The notes under the pieces: model-generated
What the model was told of the DNA's origin: nothing
Seen by the model: the letters and a program-made list of their open reading frames with translations, nothing else
The model's database searches: none
NCBI GenBank assembly: GCA_031763025.1
Contig: JASSKH010000004.1
Span: 1,240,001 to 1,304,000, forward strand
DNA: 64,000 nt
Reading direction: 5' to 3'
From: Macrocystis pyrifera
Lineage: Eukaryota > Sar > Phaeophyceae > Laminariales > Laminariaceae
Shown: positions 12,711 through 27,069 of the stretch, in pieces
Position numbering within the stretch: the stretch's first letter is position 1
Layout: every line of letters starts with the position of its first letter
Program-made: the position numbers and the translations under genes

Positions 12711-13419
12711 GAACAGGCACTGCTGGAGTTCGGGGTGTGCTTGGGTATGGCATGAGCCCGAAAAAAAAAAAAAACGCATTTTGCCACGTTTCAAGCCGCT
12801 ATACTGGTAGTGGATAGTGGGCCTCCCACATCGAGCATTTGAGAGCTCTTTCGATGCGCTCCCAGATTGTCGCCTATGGTCGCCTGACGAACAAAACATT
12901 TTTCAACGCTGGTTGACTATTTCATACTATCGATATTGATAGCGTCCCACGTTCCAATAAAAAAAAAGAGCGGGAGCGAAAGAGACCCCGACAATCAGCA
13001 CTCGTCGTATTAATACAAGCAGTAGTTTGTGGGAGTGGTCTTATTATGTACTGGTACTGCTGTATGTTGGAAAGGCAAGAGTAATGGCTGAAATGCCCAG
13101 TACCGTTCACAGCAGCAGCAATATGGTACAGTAGACAGCAGTGCAGCAGACAGAGCGCGTACGAAGTTATCATTAGTACAAATATGAATATCTACTCTCT
13201 AGGCAAGGGGTACTGGTGTATCGGTATACTGCTGTCTGTACCAGTATGTACCAGTATGTACCGGTATACTGCTGTCTGTACCAGTATCTAAAGTACTTGC
13301 AGTATCAATGACTTAACTGGTACCTGGTATAGTACTATACTGTTATTGGGGCCTGTCCTGCCACCAAAGAATGCATTGTATTGTGGCGATGAGTTAATGT
13401 GAGAACAACAACGACTGTA

Positions 13420-13650
13420 CTGCTAATAAGTAGTATCATGGTGCGAATGTCCGTACAGTAGTAGTACCAGCAGTACTCGTAGGAGGCGGAGGAGTACTAC
13501 TGCTGTAGTACGTACAGTATTAATATTAATAGTGTAGTAGCCGTGCAGTAGGCGCAGTAGTTACAGCAGTAGTAGAACTCTTTATATTCCTATTATAGTA
13601 ATAGAAGCAGCAGTAGTACGGTATAAAACGTTACTGCTGGTGTATCCTAT
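13420..13650. repeat. Region dense in CAGTAGTA/TACTGCTG motifs
   Basis: Interspersed TACTGCTG, CAGCAGTA, TAGTACCAG and TATTAATA in place of ordinary sequence; no gene. Confidence 0.6.
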
Positions 13651-15092
13651 TATTAACAACAGTGATACTATACTGTATATAGGTGTAAGTACTGCTGTTG
13701 TACCAGTATTTTATAGTGGGGTAGTCTACATACATAAGTACAAATGGTAGTATACACCCGGTACGACTATTATACTGGTGATAGGGATGGTATGGGCATG
13801 CTTGTAGGCCACCTCGAAACCTGGCAATTTCGTTTGTGATTCGTGATTTCGACAACCGCGCTGCTGGCACACGCATGCATGGTGAGTGAAGCCCCTTGCC
13901 ATCCATATCAGATATGAAGGACTCAAGACTCAGCACTCGTGCACTGCTGTACTCAAGTCTCGACATTTTAGAGAGGACGTATATCTCCGGCTGTTACGCA
14001 AAAAAGTGTGCATTCGCATTCTGTACCTGGGTCTTGCTTTGTTTGAGCAGTCAAATATGATACGTAAAGCAAGCACAACATCTATTAATACCTCTATCAT
14101 TACATTATGGCTGTGCTTCGTATGATACGTATATTACAGCAGTATGATCCTCGGCACGGGACGGACCGGCGTTTATGCAAGGGCATGCGCCTCCAACAAC
14201 GCCCGCATCCATCCCTTATCCGGGGGGGGGGGGTGCATGCTCAAGCAGGGAGAATGCCCAACAAAGCGAGGGCATCAGCCAGAGCAAACGCGTAAGCCAC
14301 ATCCCTACTGATGGGGGTGGGGGGCGCGGAGCAGAGTCGTAGACCAAACGACCAAAACCAGAACGAGCACACCAAAAACACCAGCAGGCACTGAACTCAC
14401 AACTTTAGTCCCGCTTGCCGTCCCTCCTTCGTCGAAGCCCGCGGCGTCTTGCTTCCGGTGGCACCCATCGCGGCGTTGGGATGCGATCACGACTAGCAAA
14501 TCTAGGGGAGTGGATTCGGAGGCGGTTATCGTAGACCGTCGCTGGATACCAGCAGCCTAACTGCTATACCCTCGTTGCGATGTTGTCGCTGTTTGGGTCC
14601 GTCCCACAACCCCACACAACACTGATGATTTATCTGGTTTTCCGAAAAAAAAATATGACGGAGAATCAAAAAATATTTGCGTGGAAGAAGCCTTAGCCCA
14701 CAGGGGCACAGGTGACCCTGACCGGGCTGCTGCCCTCAGAGCACCCTCCCTGTGATTGATGATATGTATCCCGTGTCTTTCTGGTGTGTGGTTTGTTCCT
14801 TCTGTCACTGTGACGACCACTGCCCTCTCATTGCGCTCGGCGGGTCCCAATTCCTATATGCCTTGAGGCCCTCGAGCTGCGGCTACGTACTGCCGCCGGG
14901 GGATATGTGGAAACCCTCCTTATACCCTATAATGAAATACAATCATGAATTTCCCGAATACACGAGGCATCTCCGATCGAAACAGGCGGTATCACACCGG
15001 GGATCGTGATCGACCTCCCCGGTAGAAGAGCTGTAGACCGTATCGCATCGTCGTAATCGTCGCGGCTTTCACCTCCACGAGCACCACCCGGC

Positions 15093-15353
15093 ATGATGAA
15101 CTTCACACGTGTACTTGCTGCTCTGGTTCTTTGTGTCTCTTGTGTAAGCGCGTTCTTGCCTTGCCCCGCGTCCTTGGCGAAGGCATCGCACGATGGAGCA
15201 ATCGCGTCATCAGCAGTGAGGACTCCCATCAGCAGGGCAACGGCGGGCGCCTTGAGAATGGGATGGGGAGATGCCTTGGGGAAAGCGTTCGCTAATGAGG
15301 AGATGGCCCCGAACAAGAACCCTGGCCTCAAGAACGAGGCGAAGAAGTGCATG
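15093..15353 (+). CDS. Ferredoxin-like gene, exon 1 (targeting presequence and mature N-terminus)
   Basis: 87 codons, from ATG to the donor ATG|GTGCGT. It encodes the signal peptide, transit peptide and the short linker ending NPGLKNEAKKCM. The open frame runs on only a few codons past the donor before a stop, so splicing is required to reach the ferredoxin fold. Confidence 0.9.
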
Positions 15354-18300
15354 GTGCGTAGTGTGTAATGCACGCCTGTTTTGCTTTTTACTTCAACATG
15401 AACTCTGACTGACGAGCTGAAGAGTACTCAGTACACATGCTGCAACAGCAGTAGGAAAGTTGTACAGTCAGCAGCTCGTACGGCGACGTCATACTCCCTC
15501 TGCCCTGTGTCAGCATGACAGCAGCAGCCGTGCTTGCAACGTGAACATGGTGAGATCAGCGGCTGTAGAGAAGAGAGGAGGCGACGTTGATTGCGATGTC
15601 GAGGTGCAATGAGTTCCACGTTGTAGTTGCTATTATGTATCTGATTTTACCTGATTTGCACAGGTGGGGCTGTCTGACACAGGGTACAGCTGTAGCAGTA
15701 CTCGCTTCCTCCTGAAAGCACGTACGAGCGTCATCTTGTCGCCTTGCTACTCCACGTGGTACAACAGCAGCTGAGCATCTATTGGTGATGATGTGCCAGG
15801 TACAACAGCTGTAGTGCAAGACACATAACACACTAAAAACGAATGCTGACCCAGCCTGAATTTCTTGTTTGGGAACAGCTGTGTTCTACGGCAGTACATA
15901 CACTAACTTCAATACAACCGCATTGATTTTTTTTTTTTTTTTTTTTATCCTCCTTGGAGATCTGGGTAAAAAAAGCTTACGCCCAACACACTTTCTTATT
16001 TGTGTACCGGTTCTTGTCCATCTGTAGAACACAGATTTAACGTGACACTCCACCAGTGTTCATGTCATGAACTTGCCGGACCTCTTTAGTCGACCTCCTT
16101 TAGGTTCGACCAAGAGGTAGGGATAGCCACCCAGGACTCAACAGCTCATTTTGCTCTGTCTTTTTCCTGGGTAGTGCGAGATTTGCCTGCCGCCTGTTCA
16201 TTTTTGATTCCTGCATTTACTCTGAGGTTTCTTATTTCCCTGAAGAATTCAGCCTGACGTTCTTATTGGACTCGTAAGGACCGTTTGGATATTTATATGG
16301 ATATCAAACCGGTCCAAACATTCCGGACACAGCCAACAGCAGTCGTACATTCTGATGCGTGGTAGCTGGTACAGCAGCGGTAAATCAGTACGTAAGCAGT
16401 ACGTCAAAACGACTCGTAGTACTTGTGCACCTTTTCGTACCAGCAGTATACTGGTGAAATACAGCGTACGTACTTGTCGTACGAAGCTCGTAGAAGTCGA
16501 GAACAAAGGAAAACGCAAGTCGTTCGTATTGTGAGCGTCATCTCCACTTTGTTATGTGCTGAGTGTCGAGTGTCGAGAGTTCAAGCTATCTGCCATCTTT
16601 GTCGTGACCTCGTGGCCATATATAGATCCATACGTAATTTACATGCTCCATGTCGAGCTAAGAAGCACAACATAAAGACATCGCAAGAAATCTTGAATCT
16701 TGGCTCGCTAGCACTTCATATCCTCGCATTATACTCGCACCTTGATGTGCGCTGTGCGAGTATTTGGTACCTGGGGTACTTGATATTTGGTGTATGTGTT
16801 CCAGACCCTTGACGGTCCGCATGAAAAACACCTTGGACGTACACGATGGATCCAACTTGAACCGCCTCTAAATTCGTACCAGGTATTGCGTTTTGTTTGT
16901 TTTGTTTTCGTTTCGTTTTTCCATCCCATGTAGGTTGTTTCCTATGCGGTTCGATTTCGAGCTTCAGATTTGTATTTTTCGATCTCAAAAATGAATGGCC
17001 CTGCTTATGCAGTCCAAATATGCAAAATCCGACCGGAAAAATTTCGATTTGAGAATCCGATGACCCAGGTCGTCGGATTTTGGGCCAAAATCCGACGACC
17101 TGGTTCATCAGATTTTCAAATCGAAAAATGGCATGCTCTCTAACTCCAAGATGTTATCCACGACAGCAAACAGCAGCAGAACGATCGATGAGTTGGATGG
17201 TGATACAGCTGAATAACGACGTTGCTTCGCGCCCGACGCGAGGACGGCGCGTCCCTCCGTGGCCAGACTATAGTCGGCTGGCGCGGGCTCGGGACTAGAG
17301 ACCAAGAGAAGCGCACTCGGCACGCGCCTCTCCATGGATACGTACTCGTAGACTGCACTGCAGCTGTACAGCAGCAACAGTCAGTCACAAAATGAAACAC
17401 AAAATACCAAGACAGGCCACGTCTCTTCGCCGCCAGACTTGAGGCAGTCAGCCTGGTCTCGGACGCTTGGGTCCTACGCGCAGGGCAGCGCACCCAGCGC
17501 GTCTCTTCGCGGCGCCAAACCGCAAAAACAGCAGTTGGTCTCGGCGTTTGCTCGAATCTCTACACGCACAATATATCTGATTTTTCCGCATAGGAAGACT
17601 CTTTCGATTTGCCAAGTTCATATCTAAAAATGCCATCGGGTCAAAATCTGAAGCTCAAAAATCGAACCGCATAGGAAACGGCCTTACTGTAGTACCTTCG
17701 CCCCTACCTGGTGTTTTTCTCTCTTCTTGCTATAAATAGTCGTAACGCAGATCCGGGGTGACACAATGTCACAATACGTGGGTTATGGTAGAAGTACGTA
17801 CAGGTAATACCTTTTTTTCTGACGCTCCTAACTTGAGGGAACTCTGTATCTCTCCCAAAAAACTGGTTTTGACGAAAACAAACGGCGCTTAAGCTCGGCC
17901 TATCGTAGGTGTTAGTCGAAACATATTGCGAACAAATTTGATATTCCCAGTGACATCGGGTGAGTTCCTCAGTTAGGGAACCCCCCCCCACGTCAGTCAG
18001 AAAAAAAATGGCCAAACATGCTATCAGCATCGTGACACGCATCACAATAGGCAACAGGCTCTCCTCCCCCCCCTCCCCACTGCGGTACGTGCTTTCTTTT
18101 TTGTCGCGAGAAGGGTTCAGTGCTTTTTTCCCTCGACGACTCGCGTCGAATTGTGCCTACCCACGCTATGCGCTCTCAGCAGTCGATTTTGTTCAAAACA
18201 AAGAACCCCACAACATGGAAGGGCTCGAAGCCCTTACCTTCGACCGTGGCTTGGGTAGTTTTGGAGGCAAGCCACTACTATTAATAGACCACCGGGGTGT

Positions 18301-21300
18301 TTATCCCTCATTACAGCAGTGACATGGTTACCTGGTACCAGGTATACAGCAGTAGGATGAAGCACAGAAATCGAAAAAAACAACGGAACACCAGCAGAGG
18401 ATGCAAGCATCCGGATTGTATTGATGACTGTACCGGGTATTCAACACTATTACGAGTAGCTGATAACCCTCACGAGGTCCACATATTTCGGCCCGAATAA
18501 CCCAAGCCACTATTTTAAAAGGGGCTCAAAGAAATACAGCAGTACTATCACGGGGCACCGTAGTAAATAGGACTAACTATTGTTAGTAAAAATAGATAAA
18601 TATATAGTTTTTTGGCTGTACCGTATGTCCTATTTACTATGGCCTCCCGTAATACTGCTGGGGTAAAAGTGTACGAGGCTGCTGTAGTAAACCGTAGTAC
18701 GAGTACGGACCCTGCGGCTGTATCGTCTCCTAAACCAGTGGCGCCGCCTGGGTTGCTACATACGCGGTATAGCCGAAGCTGTGATCGTGTAATCGCCGTT
18801 ATTTTTTGTCCCTTGTCGCCTCTGGACCCAAAATGTAAGGATGTTTTTTCTTCATTTTGATACCCACACGGTCCTTACGGTCCCAGACAGAGTACGAGTA
18901 GTATTAGTAGCTCATAATAGAATATGAGGCTGGTGGGCGTGGTGCTGCGACTCCTGTGTGGCACTCTGTCTGGAAACGATTGGAGACGATTGCCCGGTTT
19001 TGGTGGCGATGTTCATACCGTGCCCGGACGGTCCTCAACATGTCCGCGCAGAGTGGTTCGTCCTTGGTTAGAAGTTCCAACCATTGCACGATCATTCTTA
19101 GAGGTTTCAACCGTTGCAGCAATGTCGCCCGATTGCAGAACGCAGAACGCGGGCGCGGATTTTTTTTAGTGAACCGCGTTGCTGCTTGCCACCACCACCA
19201 CCACCCGCCTCCCCCGCCCCCCTTCAACCATATCCGCCACCACCACTATCCCGCTCCACCACCACCATCAACACCAACACCACTTCCTCCGCACCACCAA
19301 TACCAATACCAACACCGCACAACACAACACCACGAAACACCACACCATCGTCACATCACCAACACCACCACAACTGCAATAGTCCCCATGTCCCGTTTAG
19401 AATGACGCTCTTGTGTAGGGATCAACAGCGCTCTGCTGTGCTGGTACTGCTGTTCGTTTGGCCAAGCTCAAATCGAAGCTTGAGAATACTACTCGCACGT
19501 AACCTTGATGAGAACGCGCCCTCTGCAGGACTAACTACACTACGACTACAGTACACTGTACATGGAATTTACTGTACTAACTGTTGGTGACTACAGCAGA
19601 GTACATCTCTTACCAGTCCATCAACATCAATTTCACTACGCACATACCTTTGGTATGCTTTATGTGAAGTCGTTAGGTGAAACCCTCTCACCAACGTTTT
19701 GCTTTCATATTGCCTCATGCCTGGTACGGCAGTGTCATCTGTGCGGTGGTTTTAAGTACTTGAGTAGAGGAGACATGTTACTGCTATACCTGGTATACTA
19801 CAGTGATCCGCAGGAAGGATCGCCCAGATTGGTCGGCTTCTGGGGCTGTGAGTCGGTGAGATTTCACGAGTAACAACTATTCGGTAGGTGCCGTTAGCCA
19901 ACTAACTGACTTAAGGCGGCAAGACGGCTGGCTGGGGGGGGCGCCGAACATGCAAGAATTGTATCCCGCGTTCAGTATTCCTTCCTACAAGTATGGATAC
20001 CCTTGGATACCGAATAAATCAGAGGGTCGGCACCTCCGGAAAACGACTAACTTTTCCGGCCAATAATCTTATTTTGGGCCAGGCTCAACTTCTTATTGTT
20101 GCCATTGTTATTGCTACTACACTGCTATAATGTAATAGGCAGGGCGTGTCCAACTCTAATTTCAGTATTTTCAACGTGGTTTACCTATTCTGAAAGTAGA
20201 ACATTTCCGTCAGCCTTCGACGCTACCGTGTAGCTCGAGAGATAACACACACGCCCTCGGATGACTTTCGAAGCTCATTCTTTTCCCACAACGAGGAGAT
20301 CGCTGAGGCTGAGTGATGTCTGCCATGGGATGGCGTTGACGAGACCTTTCCAAAGCCGCCGACATCTTCGCCGTGTGTGCCTCCCTTGTTTTGAGGAAAA
20401 TCGGTAGGGGAGGCGGTGTTGTCTGATCTCCCGTGTGATACGGCAAGTCAACTATTTCTATTTAATAGCTATTAGTGAGGCTTTTTCGGCCGCTCGCCCG
20501 AAGTCAAAACACCTACAGATCGCGATGTAGATACTGTATAATCTCGCCGGGAATCAATCGCTCAGGTCAGCAAGATAAAATAGATGATACAGCACAGGCC
20601 TGTCAACAAGGCGACACGTGATGTTACATGCAGTGTGAACGAGCCTTGTGACCTTGTTGTGTCACCTTCCTTCACCAACATGGACCTTAGGCTACCCGTA
20701 TTCTATACCAGGTACCTGGTACCGCCGGATAGGATTTACAGTGGTGTAGCTCTCGCCGTTTTGCTCGATTTCTCATTCCGAATTTCTTGGCGTTCACCGA
20801 AAAGCGCGTCTTACGTTCTCAGTGGGTTTGTTTCTTACCCGTGGGGCTGCAGTGCACGACAAGAAGTACCCACTTTACCTATTCATAGTATCCCTGTTAT
20901 ATGTTTCGTGTACTATTCGGGCCGAAAATTGTACCCTCCCAATTTCTGAAGTGATACCGTATTTTGTGTATTCCTTTCGGCGTCACCGGGGGTCACCTTT
21001 AACGGGAAGACTATCCAGGTAGTGCGGTCCTGTTTTTGCAAGCTCCTATTTTTCAAGTACGCCCTTGTATTCCTTTCGGTATAACCGCGGGTGACCGTGT
21101 ACAGGCGATGCGTTCCCACTTTCTCAAGTAATCCTGTCGTTTTCCTTTTGTTGCCACCCGCAGGACACCGTTATCGGGACCATCCAGGCGACACAGTCCC
21201 AAGTTCTTTTATTCCAACTTCTCAAGTATCCTGACGTAGTACGTTCGGCGCCCCACAGGTTACCGCTAACGGGAGGACTATCAAGGCGGTTCAGTCCCCA

Positions 21301-24300
21301 GTTATCAAATTCGCAGCCGTTTCCTGATTTCGAATTTCTGAAGTTCCTGCTTCGCAAGTACGGCTTTGTTTATAATCCGTTTGTCGCGTCTACGCATGTC
21401 GCTGTGAACGGAAGGATTGTCCAGGCGGTGCAGTCCCAATTTCTTAATTTCCACTTTGCTATGTGCCGTATTCCTTTCGACGTCACAGCGGGTTGCCGTT
21501 TACCGGGAACACTCTGAAAGCGATGCAGTCCCAGTTTTTTAGATTCCATCTTCTTCAGCAAAATGTTGCATTCCTCTTGGCGCCGCCTGCAGAAGACCAT
21601 TATAACGGGACGACTGTCCAGGCGGTGCAGTCCCAATTTTTTCACGTCCTAAGTTTCTTATATTTCACTTCTCCGGTTGTAAATTTCTTTCGGCGTCGCC
21701 TTTGATCACCGTTCAAGGGGAGACTATCAAGGCGGTGCAGTTCCTACTGTCCGAACTCCAAGTTAGTAAGCACTGTTTGTACCAGGTAGTTCTTTCGGCG
21801 TCAACGCTGACAGAAATGCTATCAAGGCGGTGTCGTCCCAATTTCTTAAATACCAGTTTTCTTACCAAACACCATTTCTAAGTGCTGTTTCTTACCAACC
21901 CATTTCTTAAGTGCTGTGATCCTTTCGGTGCCCCCACTGGTGACAACGGAAATACTATCCAGGCAGTGAAGTCCCTGTTTCTTAATTCCCATTTTTTTTT
22001 AAGTACTGTGTTGCGTTCGGCGTCTCCGCAGGTTGCCGTTAACGCAAATATTACACACCTTCGACAGGTCATGACCTATCTGTATTCAGATAGATCATCT
22101 AGTTCCTCGCTTGCCGTTCTGAGGTGCTGTGCAGGATCTGCACATTGTACGGATCCAACCTATAGGAAACATGACCTAGATCATGCAGATTAAACGTACG
22201 GCTCCCACCCGGCAACGTGATCTAATTCTTACGATATCGGGGGTAGATATTCCTCGAAAGGTCTGCAGTAGATCATGAAGTGGGAACGATCTGTTAGATG
22301 ATCTGTACCTCCAGGTTTGACAGATTGTCATGACGGTTCATCCCACTTGGTTACGAAATCCCCTTGGGCTTCAAAGACTTGGCTTCGCTTCCGTTCTGAG
22401 GACAAAATACTTGGAATAGGAGTCAGATTTAGGTTTTTATACAGTGCTCCGTAATGGTAAAAGGGCTAGCTTCCGTTTTTTTAGCTGCCAGTTTAGCAAT
22501 CCCCAATTTCTTAAATGACGGTTTCTTAATTCCCTTTCGGCGCCGCCACAGGTGACCGTGAACGGGAAGACTATCCAGGCGGTGCAGGGGCAGCGCCTTC
22601 GTGATGTCGTACTGGCGGCGAAAGCGAAGATCGAGTACGGCTGCGAGAAGGTAAACGATCGACTACTTATTCACTCGTGCGTTTTTATTTAATTTTTTTT
22701 CTGTCCCATTTGTTATCCTCGCCCTTCTTTGTCTCTCTCCCTCCTGTTGAGTCGTAACTCCAATCTGGGCTCACATAGTAGGCCCTTTCCCCCCCTCCCC
22801 ACTACGTACGGTTCGTGTCTTGCTGCGTTTTTGTCACGAGGAAACTTCGGACCCTTTCTTCCCTCGTCGACTCGCGTCGAATGGCTTGTTGGATACAGTG
22901 TCGAAAGTGTCGACGCATCGAAGTGTGGAGCGTTTGACACCTGGTATACCGTGGGTGCTGCGACAGAGACTCCCGAGATCAGCCTGCTAAGATCGATTTC
23001 GTACGACTGCGAGAACGTGAACGGACCAGTAGGGATTACAAGTTTTTTCGATAGGACGCTTCCTGGAATATTCCTGCGGTAGGGCCCATAAAGAATGCAG
23101 CACGGTCAACGTACTGCTGTGTGCTCGCACCATTGATGGACGGTTCGATAGGAGGTTGTTACGGAGTCAAATGTATTGGTTCTCTCTGTGTTGCACGCGA
23201 CGCCTCTTTGGCGACCTTATCCCCCCGCCCTCAAGGCAATGTGAAGTGCGACTGTTGAAAAGGGCGGTGAGCATCTCGCACAGCACACGGCACACACACG
23301 CACGCTGCTCCAATTTTATTATTATATTTCTTGCGGATGGGTAAAAATACTGCTTGACACTTCCACATCCATGTCGTTTGTCGTCTCTAGGTCTGAAGTA
23401 CATGCGTATACAGAACTACCGTACGCACGACACGCAAGATAACACACAGGCTGAGACGATTTTCTCCGAGACATGAAGGGGCGCACACATCGAAAATGGT
23501 GGCTTAGGAAGGATCTCGTGAAACATCTCGTCAGAGATCTTTCCATAGACGTATGTATGGAGGCGTTTACGCTCTCCCCGTTGCCATTAAAAGCAGCTGT
23601 GGAAATTCGTCCCAGGGGGCTTGTGGTCTCATCGCACGTACGTGTGGTAGGGTGGTAGACCGACCGGCTGCCGCGAGCGTACGTTATACCGGGACACTTT
23701 ACCACATAACATGCTACTTGGTGTATCGTATACCTGGTACCAGGTATATCATATCAGCATGACGCCACAGGCTTGCGTATTTGGTATCGAGAATCCGATC
23801 GTATTAGGACTTGTCTCATGACGTCGCATCACACCACAACACATGATATCACATCACATCGCACCCGGATAATATCACAGCCCGTCACATCAGACCACAT
23901 CACACCGCACCAAATGACAACCACATCATTTCCTGGTAGCATAATACCGGGTATCACAGATTTCCCCATAAAGTCACACCAACCTCATGCTGGGTCACAT
24001 CGCAATACATCACGTAATAATATTACATAAGTCGACATATGTTCCCACCACATCATATTACGTCACACATCACATTTATCACATCTTTCCCGCATGAGAA
24101 TTTGCCCCACATGAGAATTCGGGTCTGGCCCAAAGTATAAGTTCGTTATTTTTAACAGGTGCCGCGTACTAGCTATTGTATTGTGGTATTTCACACGCTG
24201 TGATGAATTCCCGAGCCGACGACCGCAAAGACGCGAGTCATCGTACCCCCCCCCCCCCCCCCCCCGAGACCGATTCCGAAAGCTCGATTGTTCCACAAGC

Positions 24301-27029
24301 GAGAGGGTGCCAAAACCCAATGCAGAAGAGAGTGGTTTTGGAAATACATCGCGGAGAGCTTTCCTTAGACGAGTCGGTCTGTTCTTGTCAGCCTCTTGGT
24401 TGTGGAGCAATCGGGCTATGAAAATCGATCCAGTGGGGGGTGGGGGTAGGGGTGCCATGACTCCCATCCTTACGGTATACCAGGTACCAGGTATTCCAAA
24501 CACATGCCTCAACTCGTTTAGGACTGTTTTGGAGGCAAACTACTTGGAGTTGGAGTGGCCTGTTCCCTAAACGGGACAGCATTCCTGAAAGGCGTCGAGG
24601 GGGGCGCGCACAACAAAAATGGCGGCTTTTGGCAATAAATCACGTCGAGAGAGATTGCCGGAGACGACAAATGCATCGCTCTGCGTTTACACTCTCCTCT
24701 TACCGTTGTCGAAAAAATCAGCCTGAAAAGTTATGTCCCCTTCAGGACTCCTACTTGTACACATCGACCAAAATTACAGTATGGTAGTTTTTTTTTCTGT
24801 TTTTATTTTTTATTTTTTATTGCGACCGTCCACGATCAGCGTGAGCGGCGAGCGGTAGCGGTGTGCTGATATATAGGATCGTGTTGCGCCCGTGGCGCGC
24901 GTCTCCTTGGCGTTCAACGGTTGCAACTCGGACATCGATTTGTATCCTCCCCCCGACCACGCGATGGCCGTTTGCTGTAGCTGTGCACTCGTAGCCGTCA
25001 AGTTTTGTACCATCGACAATTTTGGTCTTTGAAGGCCCCAAGAAGGCTGAGCGTTCTGCGGTACGTACGTGAGTGCTTTGCCGTCACGTGCTGAAAGGAA
25101 TATCTCGCGTCCGCGGAGATTTCCGAATCTGATTTTTCTGGGGGTGCGTGTCCAGCTGTTTCACTATTACGGAGGGCCATAGTAAATAGGATCAAATATT
25201 GTTGGTAAAAATAGGTAAATATATAGGTTTTTGTGTGTACCGTAGGTCCTATTTACTATGGTCCTCCGTAATAGTCGAGACTTGTCCCACGGCGGTCAGG
25301 GTTGCACATTCTCTGTCTTAATTTTTTCTTCACCGGTTACCAGGTACGGGTTATATAAACTAAAAAATATGCCAGGTACGGGTTATATAGGAGTATGATA
25401 CTGCAGTGTTTTACTATTAATAGCACACTTCGGGGTGTTTATCGAAGGACTTATACGAGGTACATATATATATATATATATATATTGCGCCCCGGAGAGC
25501 GAGAGGAGACCCCTGTCCACACTTCTTTCTCAAGTTTTCGTGTACCGGTTCGAACCCGGTTCGTTTCTTCCACCTTACTGTAGGCGGGCCTGTCGCTGGC
25601 CGTCCGTGCCGTCGTTAAAGTGTGGCTTTCTCCGAAGATGTAGGCACCTGTACATATATATATATAATATATATGTATACTTCAGTAAGCTTGCAAATAT
25701 TAGTTTTGAGCATATTTTCGATCTCGTAGGTTCGTTTTTTTTGTTTTTCTTCGTACGTTATATATGTACTTGTACCGCATGGAAATATTGATGGGGGTGG
25801 CGCAAACAAAATTGTCGCAGTCGTGGTTCGGGTGAGAGACGTAGAGCTCCTCGTGTGGGGACCTCAGGAAACAGTAAGGTGCCACCCTTACTCGGACAGG
25901 TCACGATCTTCCTCATCTACAACAATAGACCGTACAGATCGGTCGGTTGGGACGTACTGCACTCAATGGCCATGAATGTACTAAAGGTTATCGCGTGGAA
26001 ACGTGCACAGACCACACAGATCGTACCAGATCAAAACGCAATGTGCTCACAAACCCGGGCACGCGCTTGATAAAAAGTCGCCACGCTTGCGCAGATCGTT
26101 CAGATCTTGTGGATCAGCCCCGTGGGATCGTTTGCAGATGATGCAGATCGGTGAAAAATGATCTGTTATTAGATGTGACCTGTGTTTGTGCAGTGATCTG
26201 GTCCATCCGACGTGCGAATCCTTGCATTGAGTTGCCACGCGAGAAAAAGGAACCAAGTATCAACCGAAACAGGCAAGCGATCAAGCGAACGAACACACGG
26301 CAGAGGGCAGACCCGTTGGTTGGACCACTCCCACCTGTTGTTTTGTAACTGGAAGTTGTGTCGGACAAACACCCTGCGTCACATAAGAGTAAGAGCTCGA
26401 AGCCCGGCCCAGCAGAATGATATTTTCTCAGGCGGTGAGTTTCTTAAGCGGTGATTTTCTTCAATAGTATCGCGTACTGTGCCGTCACCACCCTATTGCC
26501 ACTGCAAAAATGAGTCAAGTCTGATTTCAAGTGGTTTGTCCCCCGACAAGAGTGTGGTATACTGTAGTCCTGAAGGGCTTTAGTGGTACAGTAACGGTTC
26601 CTCTATAGTGCCGGTTGAGTAGTGCCGGTTGCCCCCTATAGTGCCTGTGGAATCGCTTGGCGCACATGGGATTCACCAGTGTGGCCATTTGCGAAGTAAT
26701 TAGTGCCGGTTGGTTGCCGCTATATAGTGCCGGTATTGTTGGCTGGCGCATATATGCATACCGGCATTTCGGAGGGATCATCACTCTATATCTGATCTGT
26801 ATCGTAACTTCGTCCTGTCGACTCACGTCGCCGCTACTCCCTCCGTCTATACTCGGGCTTGCTCGGTTGCTGGCTTTCTTGCTTGCTTGCTTTATTGCTT
26901 TCTTGCGTGCGTGCTTGCGTGCGTGCTTGCTTACTTGCTTTTGCTTGCTTGGTTTCGTTTGCTTGCTTGCTTGCCGCCCCTTCCTCCGTTTTTATTCGCG
27001 CTTGCTTGCTTTTGCTTGCTTGCTTTCGT

Positions 27030-27069
<40 letters not shown>

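Larger units (their letters stand above)
12178..15092. other. Intergenic, repeats only
   Basis: Holds a foldback (12616-12710), the CAGTAGTA-rich tract and G/C runs. No exon with recognisable content was seen before the ferredoxin-like start. Confidence 0.55.
15354..20929 (+). other. Intron 1 of the ferredoxin-like gene (5-prime part)
   Basis: Contains an 18-base T run (15929), a self-complementary T-like element near 16262-16330, MITE M copy 5, a diverged SINE body and CCA repeats. No separate gene recognised. Confidence 0.6.

Noticed and set aside
14508..14581. tRNA-like sequence on the minus strand (TATAGCAGTTAGG box A)
   Set aside because: No pairing T arm and no matching acceptor stem.
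23817..24075. Possible CRISPR-like or regularly spaced array
   Set aside because: Units are degenerate TCACA repeats with no constant repeat/spacer structure, and the DNA is eukaryotic.
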